Assembly: GCA_019118935.1 (NCBI GenBank)
Contig: DWXY01000041.1
Location: forward strand, 1-33,371
Direction: 5' to 3'
From: Candidatus Oscillibacter pullicola
GTDB lineage: Bacteria; Bacillota; Clostridia; Oscillospirales; Oscillospiraceae
Length of the DNA stretch: 33,371 bases
Of this stretch, positions 16,271-24,318 are shown piece by piece; within the stretch, counting starts at the first letter, position 1; each line of letters starts with the position of its first letter. The position numbers and the translations under genes are program-made. The notes beneath the pieces were generated by a model, which saw only the letters and a list, made by a program, of their open reading frames with translations, did not search any database and was not told the DNA's origin.

Positions 16271-17206
16271 TTACATGGAGACGGCGGTGCCGGTTTTTCC
16301 GGCGATGCCGTCCTTGGCCTTCTCCAGCAGGGTGATGAGGGCTGTGCGGCCGGGCTTGGACTCGGCGAACTTCACGGCGGCCTGGACCTTGGGCAGCATG
16401 GAGCCGGGGGCAAACTGGCCCTCTGCCTCGTACTGCCGGGCCTCCTCCGGCGTCAAGTGATCCAGCCACTTCTGGTCCGGCTTGCCGAAGTTGATGGCCA
16501 CCTTCTCCACGGCGGTGAGGATGATGAGGGCGTCCGCGTCCAGGCTCTCCGCCAGCAGTTCGGAGGCGAAGTCCTTGTCGATGACGGCGCCTGCGCCCTT
16601 CAGATGGTTGCCCTCGGTGCGGTAGACGGGGATGCCACCTCCGCCGCAGCCAATGACCACCTGGCCCGCCTCCATCAGCGTGCGGATGGTCTCGATCTCC
16701 ACGATGGCCTTGGGCTTGGGAGAGGCCACGCAGCGGCGCCAGCCCCGGCCTGCGTCCTCCATGACGCAGTTGCCCCGGCGGCGCATCTCCTCCGCCTCCT
16801 CCTCGGTCATAAAGGTGCCGATGGGTTTGGAGGGGTTCTGGAAAGCCGGATCCGCCGGGTCCACCTCCACCTGGGTGAGGACGGTGGCCACCGGCTTCTG
16901 GATGCCGCGGTTCAGCAGCTCCTCCCGCAAGGAGTTCTGCAGGTCATAGCCGATATACCCCTGGCTCATGGCGGTGCAGACGGACATGGGGGCGATGGGA
17001 TGGCTGTGATCCTCCCGGGAGAGGGTGGTCATGGCGATGTTGATCATGCCCACCTGGGGGCCGTTGCCGTGGGCCACCACCACCTGATGGCCCTCCTGAA
17101 TCAGGTCCACGATGGCCTTGGCGGTGTGCTTCACAGCGGCCATCTGCTCCGGCAGGTTGTTGCCCAGGGCGTTGCCGCCCAGGGCGATGACGATACGTTT
17201 GCCCAT
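16271..17206 (-). CDS. arcC: Carbamate kinase ArcC
   Basis: Carbamate kinase converts carbamoyl phosphate and ADP to ATP, ammonia and CO2, the energy-yielding end of fermentative carbamoyl pathways. The 311-residue protein has the amino-acid kinase motifs ALGGNALG at the N-terminus, VAHGNGPQVG, GCGGGGIPV and the IDKDFASELLAESLDAD segment. The family is usually about 310 residues, so it is complete. It lies downstream of ygeW in the same direction, pairing a carbamoyl phosphate producer with its consumer. Confidence 0.96.
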   Translation of the reverse strand: MGKRIVIALGGNALGNNLPEQMAAVKHTAKAIVDLIQEGHQVVVAHGNGPQVGMINIAMTTLSREDHSHPIAPMSVCTAMSQGYIGYDLQNSLREELLNRGIQKPVATVLTQVEVDPADPAFQNPSKPIGTFMTEEEAEEMRRRGNCVMEDAGRGWRRCVASPKPKAIVEIETIRTLMEAGQVVIGCGGGGIPVYRTEGNHLKGAGAVIDKDFASELLAESLDADALIILTAVEKVAINFGKPDQKWLDHLTPEEARQYEAEGQFAPGSMLPKVQAAVKFAESKPGRTALITLLEKAKDGIAGKTGTAVSM

Positions 17207-17256
17207 AGTTGGTGTATCCCTTCTTCACAAATGATAGTGGTCGAACCTATCAGATA

Positions 17257-17293
17257 GTTTTGGCGGGAACGCCCGCGCTATTCCCGCCAAAAC
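17257..17293 (-). other. Intercistronic stem-loop between ygeW and arcC
   Basis: A 13-bp stem (GTTTTGGCGGGAA paired with TTCCCGCCAAAAC, 11-base loop) lies just after the ygeW stop. It lacks a following T run, so mRNA processing or partial termination is more likely than full termination. A short palindrome CTATCAGATAG (17247-17257) adjoins it. Confidence 0.6.
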
Positions 17294-17311
17294 TTGAAAT
17301 TTTTGAAACGA

Positions 17312-18502
17312 TCAGAACAGCTTCCGCTTGCCGCCCTGGTCCAGGGCCATCAGCGCGGAGACCGGGTCCTTCACCTTGCTCATCATGATCATGGCAGCGA
17401 TGATATAGGGCTTGTAGCTGGCCTCTTTGTACAGGGGCACCAGGTACCGGTCGAACACGGAGTTGTCCACCTCGCCCTCCGGGCAGCTGAGGCCGGTGAT
17501 ATCGGCGGGCAGGCAGTGCAGGTACAGGGCCTTGCCGTTCTTCGTCCGCTTCATCATCTCCTCGGAGCAGGTCCAGTTCTTGTGCTGGGCGTTCTGGGCC
17601 AGCAGCTGCTTCTCCAGGGCGTCGATGCCCGCCTGGTCGCCGGCCTGGTACAGCTTGGTCCGCTGCTCCATGGCGGCGAAGGGCGCCCAGCTCTTGGGAT
17701 AGACGATGTCGGCGCCGTCAAAGGCCTCCTCCATGGTGGAGACCTTGCGGTAAGAGCCGCCGGTGGCCGCCGCGTTCTTCTTGGCGATCTCCTCCACCTC
17801 GGGCATGACGTCATAGCCCTCGGGATGGGCCAGGACCACGTCCATGCCGAACCGGGTCATCAGGCCGATGACGCCCTGGGGCACGGACAGGGGCTTGCCG
17901 TAGCTGGGGGAGTAGGCCCAGGTCATGGCGATCTTCTTGCCCTTCAGGTTCTCCACACCGCCGAACTCATGGATGATGTGCAGCATGTCCGCCATGCACT
18001 GGGTGGGGTGGTCCACGTCGCACTGCAGGTTCACCAGGGTGGGCTGCTGCTCCAGGATGCCGTCCCGGTAGCCCTCCTTCACGGCGTCCATGAAGGTCTT
18101 CTGGTACTTGTGGCCCTCGCCGATGAACATGTCGTCCCGGATGCCGATGACATCGGCCATGAAGGACACCATGTTGGCGGTCTCCCGGACGGTCTCGCCG
18201 TGGGCGATCTGGCTCTTCTTCTCGTCCAGATCCTGGACGGTCAGGCCCAGCAGATTGCAGGCGGAGGCGAAGGAGAACCGGGTGCGGGTGGAGTTGTCCC
18301 GGAAGATGGAGATGCCCAGGCCGGAGTCAAAGATCCGGGTGGACTTGTTCCGCTCCCGCAGGTCCCGCAGGGCGTCGGCCACGGTGAAGATGGCCTCCAG
18401 CTCCTCGTCGGTCTTGTCCCAGGTCCAGTAGAAGTCGGACTTGTACATATTGTTGATGTGCAGCTTTTCCAGATGCTTGGCCAGTTCGATGGTCTTGGAC
18501 AT
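17312..18502 (-). CDS. ygeW: Knotted carbamoyltransferase YgeW
   Basis: YgeW belongs to the aspartate/ornithine carbamoyltransferase superfamily, in the clade with a deep knot; its physiological substrate is not firmly known, but it is neither standard OTCase nor ATCase. The 396-residue protein has the carbamoyl phosphate motif STRTR (71-75), the DHPTQ segment and the HCLPAD motif. Its overall wording (FDSGLGISIFRDN, MTWAYSPSYGKPLSVPQG, YPKSWAP) closely follows E. coli YgeW. The ATG at 18502 has AAGGAG eight bases upstream. Placed between ygeY and arcC, it probably works in the phosphorolysis direction to yield carbamoyl phosphate. Confidence 0.94.
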   Translation of the reverse strand: MSKTIELAKHLEKLHINNMYKSDFYWTWDKTDEELEAIFTVADALRDLRERNKSTRIFDSGLGISIFRDNSTRTRFSFASACNLLGLTVQDLDEKKSQIAHGETVRETANMVSFMADVIGIRDDMFIGEGHKYQKTFMDAVKEGYRDGILEQQPTLVNLQCDVDHPTQCMADMLHIIHEFGGVENLKGKKIAMTWAYSPSYGKPLSVPQGVIGLMTRFGMDVVLAHPEGYDVMPEVEEIAKKNAAATGGSYRKVSTMEEAFDGADIVYPKSWAPFAAMEQRTKLYQAGDQAGIDALEKQLLAQNAQHKNWTCSEEMMKRTKNGKALYLHCLPADITGLSCPEGEVDNSVFDRYLVPLYKEASYKPYIIAAMIMMSKVKDPVSALMALDQGGKRKLF

Positions 18503-18583
18503 ATTCAGCACTCCTTGTAATATGTGAAATTGTAGATGTATGGCGCTCTCGCCCCCCTCCCGCCGCGGCGCAAGGAAAAAGGG

Positions 18584-18761
18584 CCAGGAAAAACCTGCGG
18601 TTTTTTCCGGTTGATTTGCCGGAGGCAAATCAAGAAAATCATATCATTTTCGCCGCGGCGTGTACGTGGCGAAAATACCGAGACCCGTGCGCCCCAGGGG
18701 CGCACACACCAGTCCGCAGACTGGTGGTGGGGGGTCTAAGGGGGGAGCCTGCTCCCCCTTT
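18584..18761 (-). repeat. Six consecutive hairpins between ygeY and ygeW
   Basis: The 257-base gap contains six adjacent self-complementary segments: 18584-18610 (12 bp with one mismatch), 18613-18631 (8 bp, GATTTGCC/GGCAAATC), 18646-18676 (9 bp, ATTTTCGCC/GGCGAAAAT), 18687-18705 (8 bp, GTGCGCCC/GGGCGCAC), 18708-18725 (7 bp, ACCAGTC/GACTGGT) and 18738-18761 (G/C-rich, overlapping the ygeY stop). The last one may be the ygeY terminator or attenuator. The dense packing suggests a structured RNA or a non-coding mobile repeat of the REP/MITE kind. No open reading frame of note is present. Confidence 0.6.
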
Positions 18762-20172
18762 ATTTAATGTCGTTGTCCGTCAGGCTCTGCCGGAACTCGG
18801 TGACGTCGGCGGTCTTGTTCTCCGGCTTATAGAGGCCGGGCACTGCGGCGTACAGGGCGGCGCAGGTCACCAGATCCTGCTTCCAGGTGATTTCATTGGG
18901 GGCATGGGCCTGAGACTCAGCGCCGGGGCCGAAGCCCACGCAGGGGATGCCGTACCGGCCCTGGATGGACACGCAGTTGGTGGAGAAGGTCCACTTGTCG
19001 GTGAGGGGACGGCCCTCCCGCAGGTGCATGGCGTCCCGCTTGGGATCCGCGTCGGCGTGGCCGATGCGCTTGTCGCCCCACAGGGCATGGTGGGCGTCCA
19101 CCAGCGCCTGGACATGGGCGGCGCTCTCTTTGTTGATCCAGGTGGGGAAGAAGCACTCGGTCTCGTAGACCTCGCCGGTCCAGGCGGGCCGGTCGTACAT
19201 GTACATGGAGACCTTCACGTCGTCGCCGTACTTCTGCACGCTGGGCAGCTGCCGGATCTCCTCCAGGCAGGAGTCCCAGGTCTCCCCGGCGGTCATGCGC
19301 CGGTCGATGGAGATGGCGCAGCTGTCCGCCACCGCGCAGCGGGAGGGAGAGGTGTAGAAGATCTGGCTGACGGTGCAGGTGCCCCGGCCCAGGAACTGGG
19401 CGTCCTCATAGTGCTCCGGATTGAACTCCGGATTCAGCATCTTCACCAAGCCCTTGACGCGGTTGGAGGGGCCGTCGCCGCTCTCGTTCAGGGCACGGAC
19501 GTCCTGGAGGATGTCGGCCATCTTGTAAATGGCGTTGTCGCCCCGCTCCGGCGCGCTGCCGTGGCAGCTGACGCCCTTCACGTCCACCCGGATCTCCATC
19601 CGGCCCCGGTGGCCGCGGTAGATGCCGCCGTCGGTGGGCTCGGTGGACACCACGAACTCGATCTTGCTGCGGGCGTCCTCCTGGCCCTGGAAGTCTTTGT
19701 TGACGATGTACTGCCAGCACATGCCGTCGCAGTCCTCTTCCTGGACGGAGCCCACCACCATGATCTTGTAGCCGGCGGGGATCAGGCCCAGATCCTTCAT
19801 GATCTTGGCGCCGTACACGGCGGAGGCCATGCCGCCCTCCTGGTCGCTGCCGCCCCGGCCGTAGATGACGGCGTCGTCCTCATAGCCCTGGTAGGGGTCG
19901 GCGTCCCAGTTGCTGATGTTGCCGATGCCCACGGTGTCGATGTGGGAGTCGAAGGCGATGATCTTGTCGCCGTCGCCCATCCAGCCGATGACGTTGCCCA
20001 GGCCGTCGATCTCCACCTTGTCATAGCCCAGCTTCTCCATCTCCGCCTTGATGCAGTGGACGACCTCCTTCTCCTCACAGCTCTCGCTGGGGTGAGAGAT
20101 CATCTCCCGCAGGAACCGGGTCATGTCCGCCTGATAACCTTGGGCTGCCGCTTTGATCGCTTCAAAATCCAT
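18760..20172 (-). CDS. ygeY: YgeY family M20 metallohydrolase (selenium metabolism-linked)
   Basis: YgeY is an M20 (ArgE/DapE-like) amidohydrolase. The 470-residue protein retains all active-site features: FDSHIDT (His77, Asp79), [10 protein letters not shown] (Asp110), VQEEDCDG (catalytic Glu145/146) and a late His in SQAHAPNE. The family travels with ygeW and arcC in purine and ureido-compound degradation clusters, which suggests cleavage of a ureido or amide intermediate. The ATG at 20172 has GGAGGT eight bases upstream; an ATG five codons earlier overlaps that site. It is the first gene of the minus-strand operon. Confidence 0.93.
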   Translation of the reverse strand: MDFEAIKAAAQGYQADMTRFLREMISHPSESCEEKEVVHCIKAEMEKLGYDKVEIDGLGNVIGWMGDGDKIIAFDSHIDTVGIGNISNWDADPYQGYEDDAVIYGRGGSDQEGGMASAVYGAKIMKDLGLIPAGYKIMVVGSVQEEDCDGMCWQYIVNKDFQGQEDARSKIEFVVSTEPTDGGIYRGHRGRMEIRVDVKGVSCHGSAPERGDNAIYKMADILQDVRALNESGDGPSNRVKGLVKMLNPEFNPEHYEDAQFLGRGTCTVSQIFYTSPSRCAVADSCAISIDRRMTAGETWDSCLEEIRQLPSVQKYGDDVKVSMYMYDRPAWTGEVYETECFFPTWINKESAAHVQALVDAHHALWGDKRIGHADADPKRDAMHLREGRPLTDKWTFSTNCVSIQGRYGIPCVGFGPGAESQAHAPNEITWKQDLVTCAALYAAVPGLYKPENKTADVTEFRQSLTDNDIK

Positions 20173-20241
20173 ATCGCTGACCTCCATATCAATGTTTGAA
20201 ATCCTGTCGTTTCCACATCACGGATTGGCTTACCTACCCCT

Positions 20242-20269
20242 ATCATAGCATAAGAAAACCGGATGTCAA
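20242..20269 (-). promoter_or_regulatory. Promoter of ygeY-ygeW-arcC
   Basis: On the minus strand a consensus -35 TTGACA (20264-20269) and -10 TATGAT (20242-20247), spaced 16 bases, sit about 70 bases upstream of ygeY and diverge from the regulator promoter. Confidence 0.75.
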
Positions 20270-20308
20270 ACAAAAAATGAGAAAACCTAAAAAATTTTTT
20301 GAATTCGG

Positions 20309-20348
20309 TTGATTTCTCAGAAATCTATGGTATGATATTTTATCATAG
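20309..20348 (+). promoter_or_regulatory. Promoter and inverted repeat of the PAS/HTH regulator
   Basis: A -35-like TTGATT (about 20309-20314) and -10 TATGAT (20331-20336) with 16 bases between them drive the regulator. The -10 is part of an inverted repeat TATGATA-TTT-TATCATA (20331-20347). The same TATCATAG octamer occurs over the -10 of the divergent ygeY promoter (20241-20248), so one regulator may bind both. Confidence 0.5.
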
Positions 20349-20380
20349 GTATCTGTACACAGAGAAGGGAGGGACGACAA

Positions 20381-21022
20381 ACGGAAAGTGGAAAGCTGAA
20401 TCTGCTGAAGCAGGTGGCGGCGGGGATCGCGGCCCAGTTCGGCAGCAACTGCGAGGTGGTGGTACACGATCTCAGCCGCCACCCGGACCACACCATCGTG
20501 GCCATCGTAAACGGCCACGTCTCTGGCCGGAAGGTGGGGGACGGCGCCTCCCACGTGGTGATGGAGCAGCTGGAGAGCAATGATCCGGAGCCCCGGGACC
20601 ATCTCTGCTACCTGACCCGGACGCCGGACGGGAAGATCCTCAAATCCTCCACAGTCTATATCCGCAACAGCAAGGGCAAGGTCTCTGCCATCCTGGCCAT
20701 CAACTACGACATCTCCAAGCTGCTGATGGTGGAGAGCGCGGTCCACGACCTGATCTCCACCGGCGAGCCCCAGCAGGAGGAGCCGGAGAAGATCGTCAAC
20801 GTCAACGATCTGCTGGAGGAGCTGATCCAGCAGTCGGTGTCCCTGGTGGGTAAGCCCGTGGCCCTGATGAACAAGGAGGACAAGGTGCGGGCCATCCGCT
20901 TCCTGAATCAGAACGGCGCGTTTTTGGTGACCAAGTCCGGCGACAAGATCGCCAAGTATTTCGGCATCTCCAAGTACACTTTGTATTCCTATATCGACAC
21001 AAAACAACAGGAGGGCAAGTAA
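20381..21022 (+). CDS. YheO-like PAS/helix-turn-helix transcriptional regulator
   Basis: The product has an N-terminal YheO-like PAS domain (AAQFGSNCEVVVHDL, NGHVSGRKVGDGAS, INYDIS) and a C-terminal HTH of the DauR/YheO type (KYFGISKYTLYSYI). Relatives are ligand-responsive regulators of amino acid or nitrogen catabolism. The reading frame from 20381 gives 213 residues and has a strong AGGGAGGG ribosome binding site seven bases before codon ACG, exactly where homologues start with Met-Glu-x-Gly-Lys-Leu-x-Leu-Leu-Lys. No ATG, GTG or TTG precedes GTG 20414, which lacks a good binding site and would give 202 residues. It divides the two metabolic operons and probably controls both. Confidence 0.85.
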   Translation, partial: TESGKLNLLKQVAAGIAAQFGSNCEVVVHDLSRHPDHTIVAIVNGHVSGRKVGDGASHVVMEQLESNDPEPRDHLCYLTRTPDGKILKSSTVYIRNSKGKVSAILAINYDISKLLMVESAVHDLISTGEPQQEEPEKIVNVNDLLEELIQQSVSLVGKPVALMNKEDKVRAIRFLNQNGAFLVTKSGDKIAKYFGISKYTLYSYIDTKQQEGK

Positions 21023-21024
21023 GT

Positions 21025-22500
21025 ATGATTGATCTGACCATCAACAAGACGGGCCTGGAGCACAATCTCCGCAAGGCAAAGGAAAACCGCATCATCATCC
21101 CCACCATCGCCCAGATGCAGCACCCGGAGACCATCCCGGAGAAGATCCAGGAGCGGCTGAAGACCGTGGGCCTCTGGGATGTGGATCCCCTGAACCTGTT
21201 CCGCATCACCTGGAAGAACGAGGCCAAGGAGAGCGGCGGACTGTTCCAGGCGGTGCCCAACTACATCGAGCTGCCCCCGGCCCTCACCGGCGTCCCCTGC
21301 CGGATCGTGGCCATGGTGGGCAAGTGGTTCCCCACCGGCTGCCACAAGGTGGGCGCCTCCTTCGGCTGCCTGGCCCCCCGTCTGGTGACCGGCCAGTTCG
21401 ACGTGAACAAGCACAAGGCCGTGTGGCCCTCCACCGGCAACTACTGCCGCGGCGGCGCCTTCAACTCCCGGCTGCTGGGCGCCCAGGGCGTGGCCATCCT
21501 GCCGGCGGAGATGAGCCAGGAGCGGTTTGACTGGCTCCATGAGATCGGCGCTGAGGTCATCGCCACCCCCGGCTGCGAGTCCAACGTGAAGGAGATCTTC
21601 GACAAGACCAACGAGCTGAAGCAGGATCCCCAGTACATGATCTTCAACCAGTTCGAGGAGATGGGCAACCCCCTGTGGCACTACAATGTCACCGGCAACG
21701 CCCTGGCGGATGTGTACGAGGCCATCAAGCGCCCCGGTGACCGGTTCGCCGGCGCCGCCTTTACCTCCGGCTCCGCCGGTACCATGAGCGCCGGTGATCT
21801 GCTGAAGGAGAAGTATCCCCACCTGAAGCTGGCGGTGGGCGAGGCGCTCCAGTGCCCCACCATTCTGGAAAACGGCTTCGGCGGCCACCGGATCGAGGGC
21901 ATCGGCGACAAGCACATCCCCTGGATCCACAACGTGAAGAACACCGACATGGTCATCGACATCGACGATGAGGACAGCCAGCGGCTGCTGCGCCTGTTCA
22001 ACACCCCCGAGGGTCAGGCGTATTTGAAGAACGAGCTGCACCTGGATGACGAGCTGATCGAGAAGCTCACCTGGCTGGGCATCTCCGGCATCGCCAACGT
22101 GCTGTGCTGCATCAAGATGGCGAAATACTATGAGTTCACCGAGCGGGACGTGGTGGGCACCGTCCTCACCGACTCCGCCGTCATGTACGGCAGCCGCATC
22201 CAGGAGCTGAACGACCAGTACGGCGCCTACAATGCCCACGAGGCGGCCATGGACCACGCCCTCCACATGCTGGGGCTGAAGCTGGACAACATGCAGGAGA
22301 TGACCTATGCGGACCGCAAGCGGGTCCACAACCTGAAGTACTACACCTGGGTGGAGCAGCAGGGCAAGACCGTGGAGGAGCTGAACGCCCTGTGGTACGA
22401 CACCGAGGGCACCTGGGACACCGTCCACAAGCAGGCCAAGGACCTGGATGACCTGATCAACGAATTCAACGAGGCCACCGGGCTGCTGAAAGACCTGTAA
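21025..22500 (+). CDS. TrpB-like (fold type II) PLP-dependent enzyme of unknown substrate
   Basis: The 491-residue protein has a TrpB-like PLP lysine in a TGCHKVGASF segment (Lys108), the substrate-carboxylate loop STGNYCRGG (136-144) and the phosphate-binding GSAGT (249-253). This places it in the tryptophan synthase beta/threonine synthase fold. It is longer than YgeX diaminopropionate ammonia-lyase (about 400 residues) and carries an extended C-terminal helical part rich in charged residues. It starts two bases after the regulator stop, with CAGGAGG upstream, and ends in a strong terminator. The context suggests ammonia release from an amino acid intermediate of the YgeW/YgeY pathway; the reaction is not known. 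Confidence 0.8.
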   Translation: MIDLTINKTGLEHNLRKAKENRIIIPTIAQMQHPETIPEKIQERLKTVGLWDVDPLNLFRITWKNEAKESGGLFQAVPNYIELPPALTGVPCRIVAMVGKWFPTGCHKVGASFGCLAPRLVTGQFDVNKHKAVWPSTGNYCRGGAFNSRLLGAQGVAILPAEMSQERFDWLHEIGAEVIATPGCESNVKEIFDKTNELKQDPQYMIFNQFEEMGNPLWHYNVTGNALADVYEAIKRPGDRFAGAAFTSGSAGTMSAGDLLKEKYPHLKLAVGEALQCPTILENGFGGHRIEGIGDKHIPWIHNVKNTDMVIDIDDEDSQRLLRLFNTPEGQAYLKNELHLDDELIEKLTWLGISGIANVLCCIKMAKYYEFTERDVVGTVLTDSAVMYGSRIQELNDQYGAYNAHEAAMDHALHMLGLKLDNMQEMTYADRKRVHNLKYYTWVEQQGKTVEELNALWYDTEGTWDTVHKQAKDLDDLINEFNEATGLLKDL

Positions 22501-22506
22501 AACGCC

Positions 22507-22541
22507 GCAGGGCGGGGCAGCCGCCCCGCCCTGCTTATTTA
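22507..22541 (+). terminator. Terminator after the PLP enzyme gene
   Basis: A perfect 12-bp GC-rich stem (GCAGGGCGGGGC with GCCCCGCCCTGC, 4-base loop) is followed by TTATTTAT. Confidence 0.85.
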
Positions 22542-22700
22542 TGTCTCCTCTGCGCGGATATAGGCGTCCTCAGCCTCCTGCTGAATGCGGACCAGAATAT
22601 CCCAGGCCCGGCTGGGCTCCTGTTGGTCCAGGGCCTTAAGAGCGTCGGCGATGCCGTTGAACAAAATTGTATAATATTGGGGGAAATTTTCGCGTTCCAT
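22539..22700 (-). CDS. Small conserved hypothetical protein, 53 aa
   Basis: The protein reads as a short helical hairpin: MERENFPQYYTILFNGIADA, then a region rich in Leu, Gln, Ala and Glu. No transmembrane helix is present. Similar short acidic proteins occur in clostridial genomes near small DNA-binding genes, but I know of no function. The ATG at 22700 has GGAGGTGGCAGAT before it. The gene diverges from the ribbon-helix-helix gene across a palindrome-rich gap and is more AT-rich upstream than its surroundings. Confidence 0.7.
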   Translation of the reverse strand: MERENFPQYYTILFNGIADALKALDQQEPSRAWDILVRIQQEAEDAYIRAEET

Positions 22701-22713
22701 ATCTGCCACCTCC

Positions 22714-22761
22714 ATAATACGTATTATATTGCATTGCAAATTGCAACGCAATATGCAATAT
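22714..22761. promoter_or_regulatory. Divergent promoter with nested palindromes (likely operator)
   Basis: A 14-base perfect palindrome ATAATACGTATTAT (22714-22727) overlaps the -10 (TATAAT, 22723-22728, minus strand) of the 53-aa gene. Its -35 is TTGCGT (22746-22751) at 17 bases. Between them lie TGCAAATTGCA (22734-22744) and an outer 9-base inverted repeat ATATTGCAT/ATGCAATAT (22726-22734 and 22753-22761). The layout fits repression by the adjacent ribbon-helix-helix protein. Confidence 0.6.
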
Positions 22762-22819
22762 TATAAACGTGCGCATAACGCAATACGATTCGTCATATAA
22801 AAATGTGGCGAGGTGTGCT

Positions 22820-23008
22820 ATGCGGAAATTCAAAATTCCTAAACCTGAATCAACAACGAACAAAACGATTCGTTTCCCCAACAGCGTTATTGACGCGGTG
22901 GAGGAGGCGATTCGTGGAACAGAATGTACGTTTTCCGCCTTTGTGATCGAAGCTACCCGGGTGGCTCTGGAGAATCTTCTGGAGGAGGAAACGTCAGAAG
23001 AGGAGTAA
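22820..23008 (+). CDS. Ribbon-helix-helix (CopG/Arc-like) DNA-binding protein, 62 aa
   Basis: The 62-residue product has a basic N-terminus (RKFKIPKPE), then a TIRFP beta strand and two helices (SVIDAVEEAIRGT and FSAFVIEATRVALENL), the pattern of Arc/CopG repressors, and an acidic C-terminus. GAGGTGTGCT before the ATG at 22820 supports this start. The stop is 4 bases from the threonine synthase start, so the two are likely cotranscribed. It may bind the palindromes just upstream. Confidence 0.8.
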   Translation: MRKFKIPKPESTTNKTIRFPNSVIDAVEEAIRGTECTFSAFVIEATRVALENLLEEETSEEE

Positions 23009-23012
23009 CGCT

Positions 23013-24254
23013 ATGAAACACGTTCTGTACGGCAAATGCGTCAAGTGCGGCAAGACCTACGACGCTGTGCCGGATCTGACCAACTGCGAATGCGGCGGCA
23101 TTCTGGATATCGTCTACGATTACGACTATATCAAGACCCGGCTGACAAAGGAAAAGCTGGCGGCCCGCCAGGACCATACCATGTGGCGCTACCGGGAGCT
23201 GCTGCCTGTGGAGGAGGACACGCCCAACACCCCCCTGCGGGTGGGCTGGAGTCCCCTGTACGAGGAGCCCCGCCTGGCGGAGCAGCTGGGCCTGAAGCGC
23301 CTGTGGGTGAAGGACGACGGGCAGAACCCCACTGCCAGCCTGAAGGACCGGGCCAGCGCCATGGCGGTGGCCAAGGCCCGGGAGGCGGGGGCGAGGGTGA
23401 TCGCCTGCTCCTCCACCGGCAATGCCGCCAGCTCTCTCGCGGGCAACGCCGCGGCGGCGGGCCTCAAGACCTACATCTTCGTTCCCTCCCGGGCCCCCAA
23501 GGGCAAGGTGGCCCAGCTGATGACCTTCGGCGCCACGGTCATCTCCGTCCAAGGCAGCTATGAGGAGACCTTTGAACTGTCCAAGCAGGCCATCGACCGC
23601 TGGGGCTGGTACAACCGCAACGCCGCCATCAACCCCTACCTCTCCGAGGGCAAGAAGACCGTGGCCCTGGAGATCATGGAGCAGCTTTCCTGGCAGGTGC
23701 CGGACTATATCGCCATCAGCGTTGGGGACGGCTGCACCATCGCCGGGCTCTGGAAGGGCCTGAAGGACCTATACGCCATCGGCTTCATTGACCGCCTGCC
23801 CCGGCTCATCTCCGCCCAGGCGGAGGGCTGCTGCCCCATCAACCGGGCCATTGCGGAGAACAAGCCCTGGGAGCCCATGGAGGAGAACACCCTGGCGGAC
23901 TCCATCGCCGTGGGTGTGCCCCGGAACGCGGACAAGGCCCTGATGGCCATCCGGGAGTCCAACGGCATCGTGGTGAATGTCTCCGACCAGGAGATCATGG
24001 CCGCCCAGCAGCTGCTGGGCCGGACCTGCGGCGTGTTCGGAGAGCCCGCCGGCGTCACCGGCACCGCCGGCGTGAAGAAGCTCTGCCAGCAGGGTGTCAT
24101 CGGCAGGGACGACACGGTGGTCAGCGTGGTCACCGGCAACGGCCTCAAGGACGTGGCCAACGCCATCAAGGCCGCGGGAGAACCCATCTCCATCCCCTCC
24201 GACATGGACCGCCTGCTGGCGGCCTTTGCGGAAAAGGGCATCACTGTGGAATAA
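23013..24254 (+). CDS. thrC: Threonine synthase (PLP-dependent, fold type II)
   Basis: Threonine synthase converts O-phosphohomoserine to threonine. The 413-residue protein begins with a zinc-ribbon-like segment (Cys9, Cys12, Cys25, Cys27), typical of this subclass, then ASLKDRAS with the PLP lysine (Lys111), STGNAASS (134-141) and SVGDGCTIAG for the phosphate. The start has AGAGGAG upstream. Its neighbours are not hom or thrB, so the same fold used on a related amino acid cannot be excluded. It ends at a strong terminator. Confidence 0.85.
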   Translation: MKHVLYGKCVKCGKTYDAVPDLTNCECGGILDIVYDYDYIKTRLTKEKLAARQDHTMWRYRELLPVEEDTPNTPLRVGWSPLYEEPRLAEQLGLKRLWVKDDGQNPTASLKDRASAMAVAKAREAGARVIACSSTGNAASSLAGNAAAAGLKTYIFVPSRAPKGKVAQLMTFGATVISVQGSYEETFELSKQAIDRWGWYNRNAAINPYLSEGKKTVALEIMEQLSWQVPDYIAISVGDGCTIAGLWKGLKDLYAIGFIDRLPRLISAQAEGCCPINRAIAENKPWEPMEENTLADSIAVGVPRNADKALMAIRESNGIVVNVSDQEIMAAQQLLGRTCGVFGEPAGVTGTAGVKKLCQQGVIGRDDTVVSVVTGNGLKDVANAIKAAGEPISIPSDMDRLLAAFAEKGITVE

Positions 24255-24259
24255 GCGGC

Positions 24260-24296
24260 AAAGGGCCGGCGGGAGACCGCCGGCCCTTTTTCTGTT
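24260..24296 (+). terminator. Terminator after thrC
   Basis: A perfect 13-bp stem (AAAGGGCCGGCGG with CCGCCGGCCCTTT, GAGA loop) is followed by TTCTGTTTC. Confidence 0.92.
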
Positions 24297-24318
24297 TCTG
24301 CAAAAAATTTCCCACGCC

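Noticed and set aside
22785..22873. Repeated ACGATTCGT as an operator
   Set aside because: One copy (22865-22873) encodes the conserved T-I-R-F strand of the ribbon-helix-helix protein, so recurrence is probably chance.
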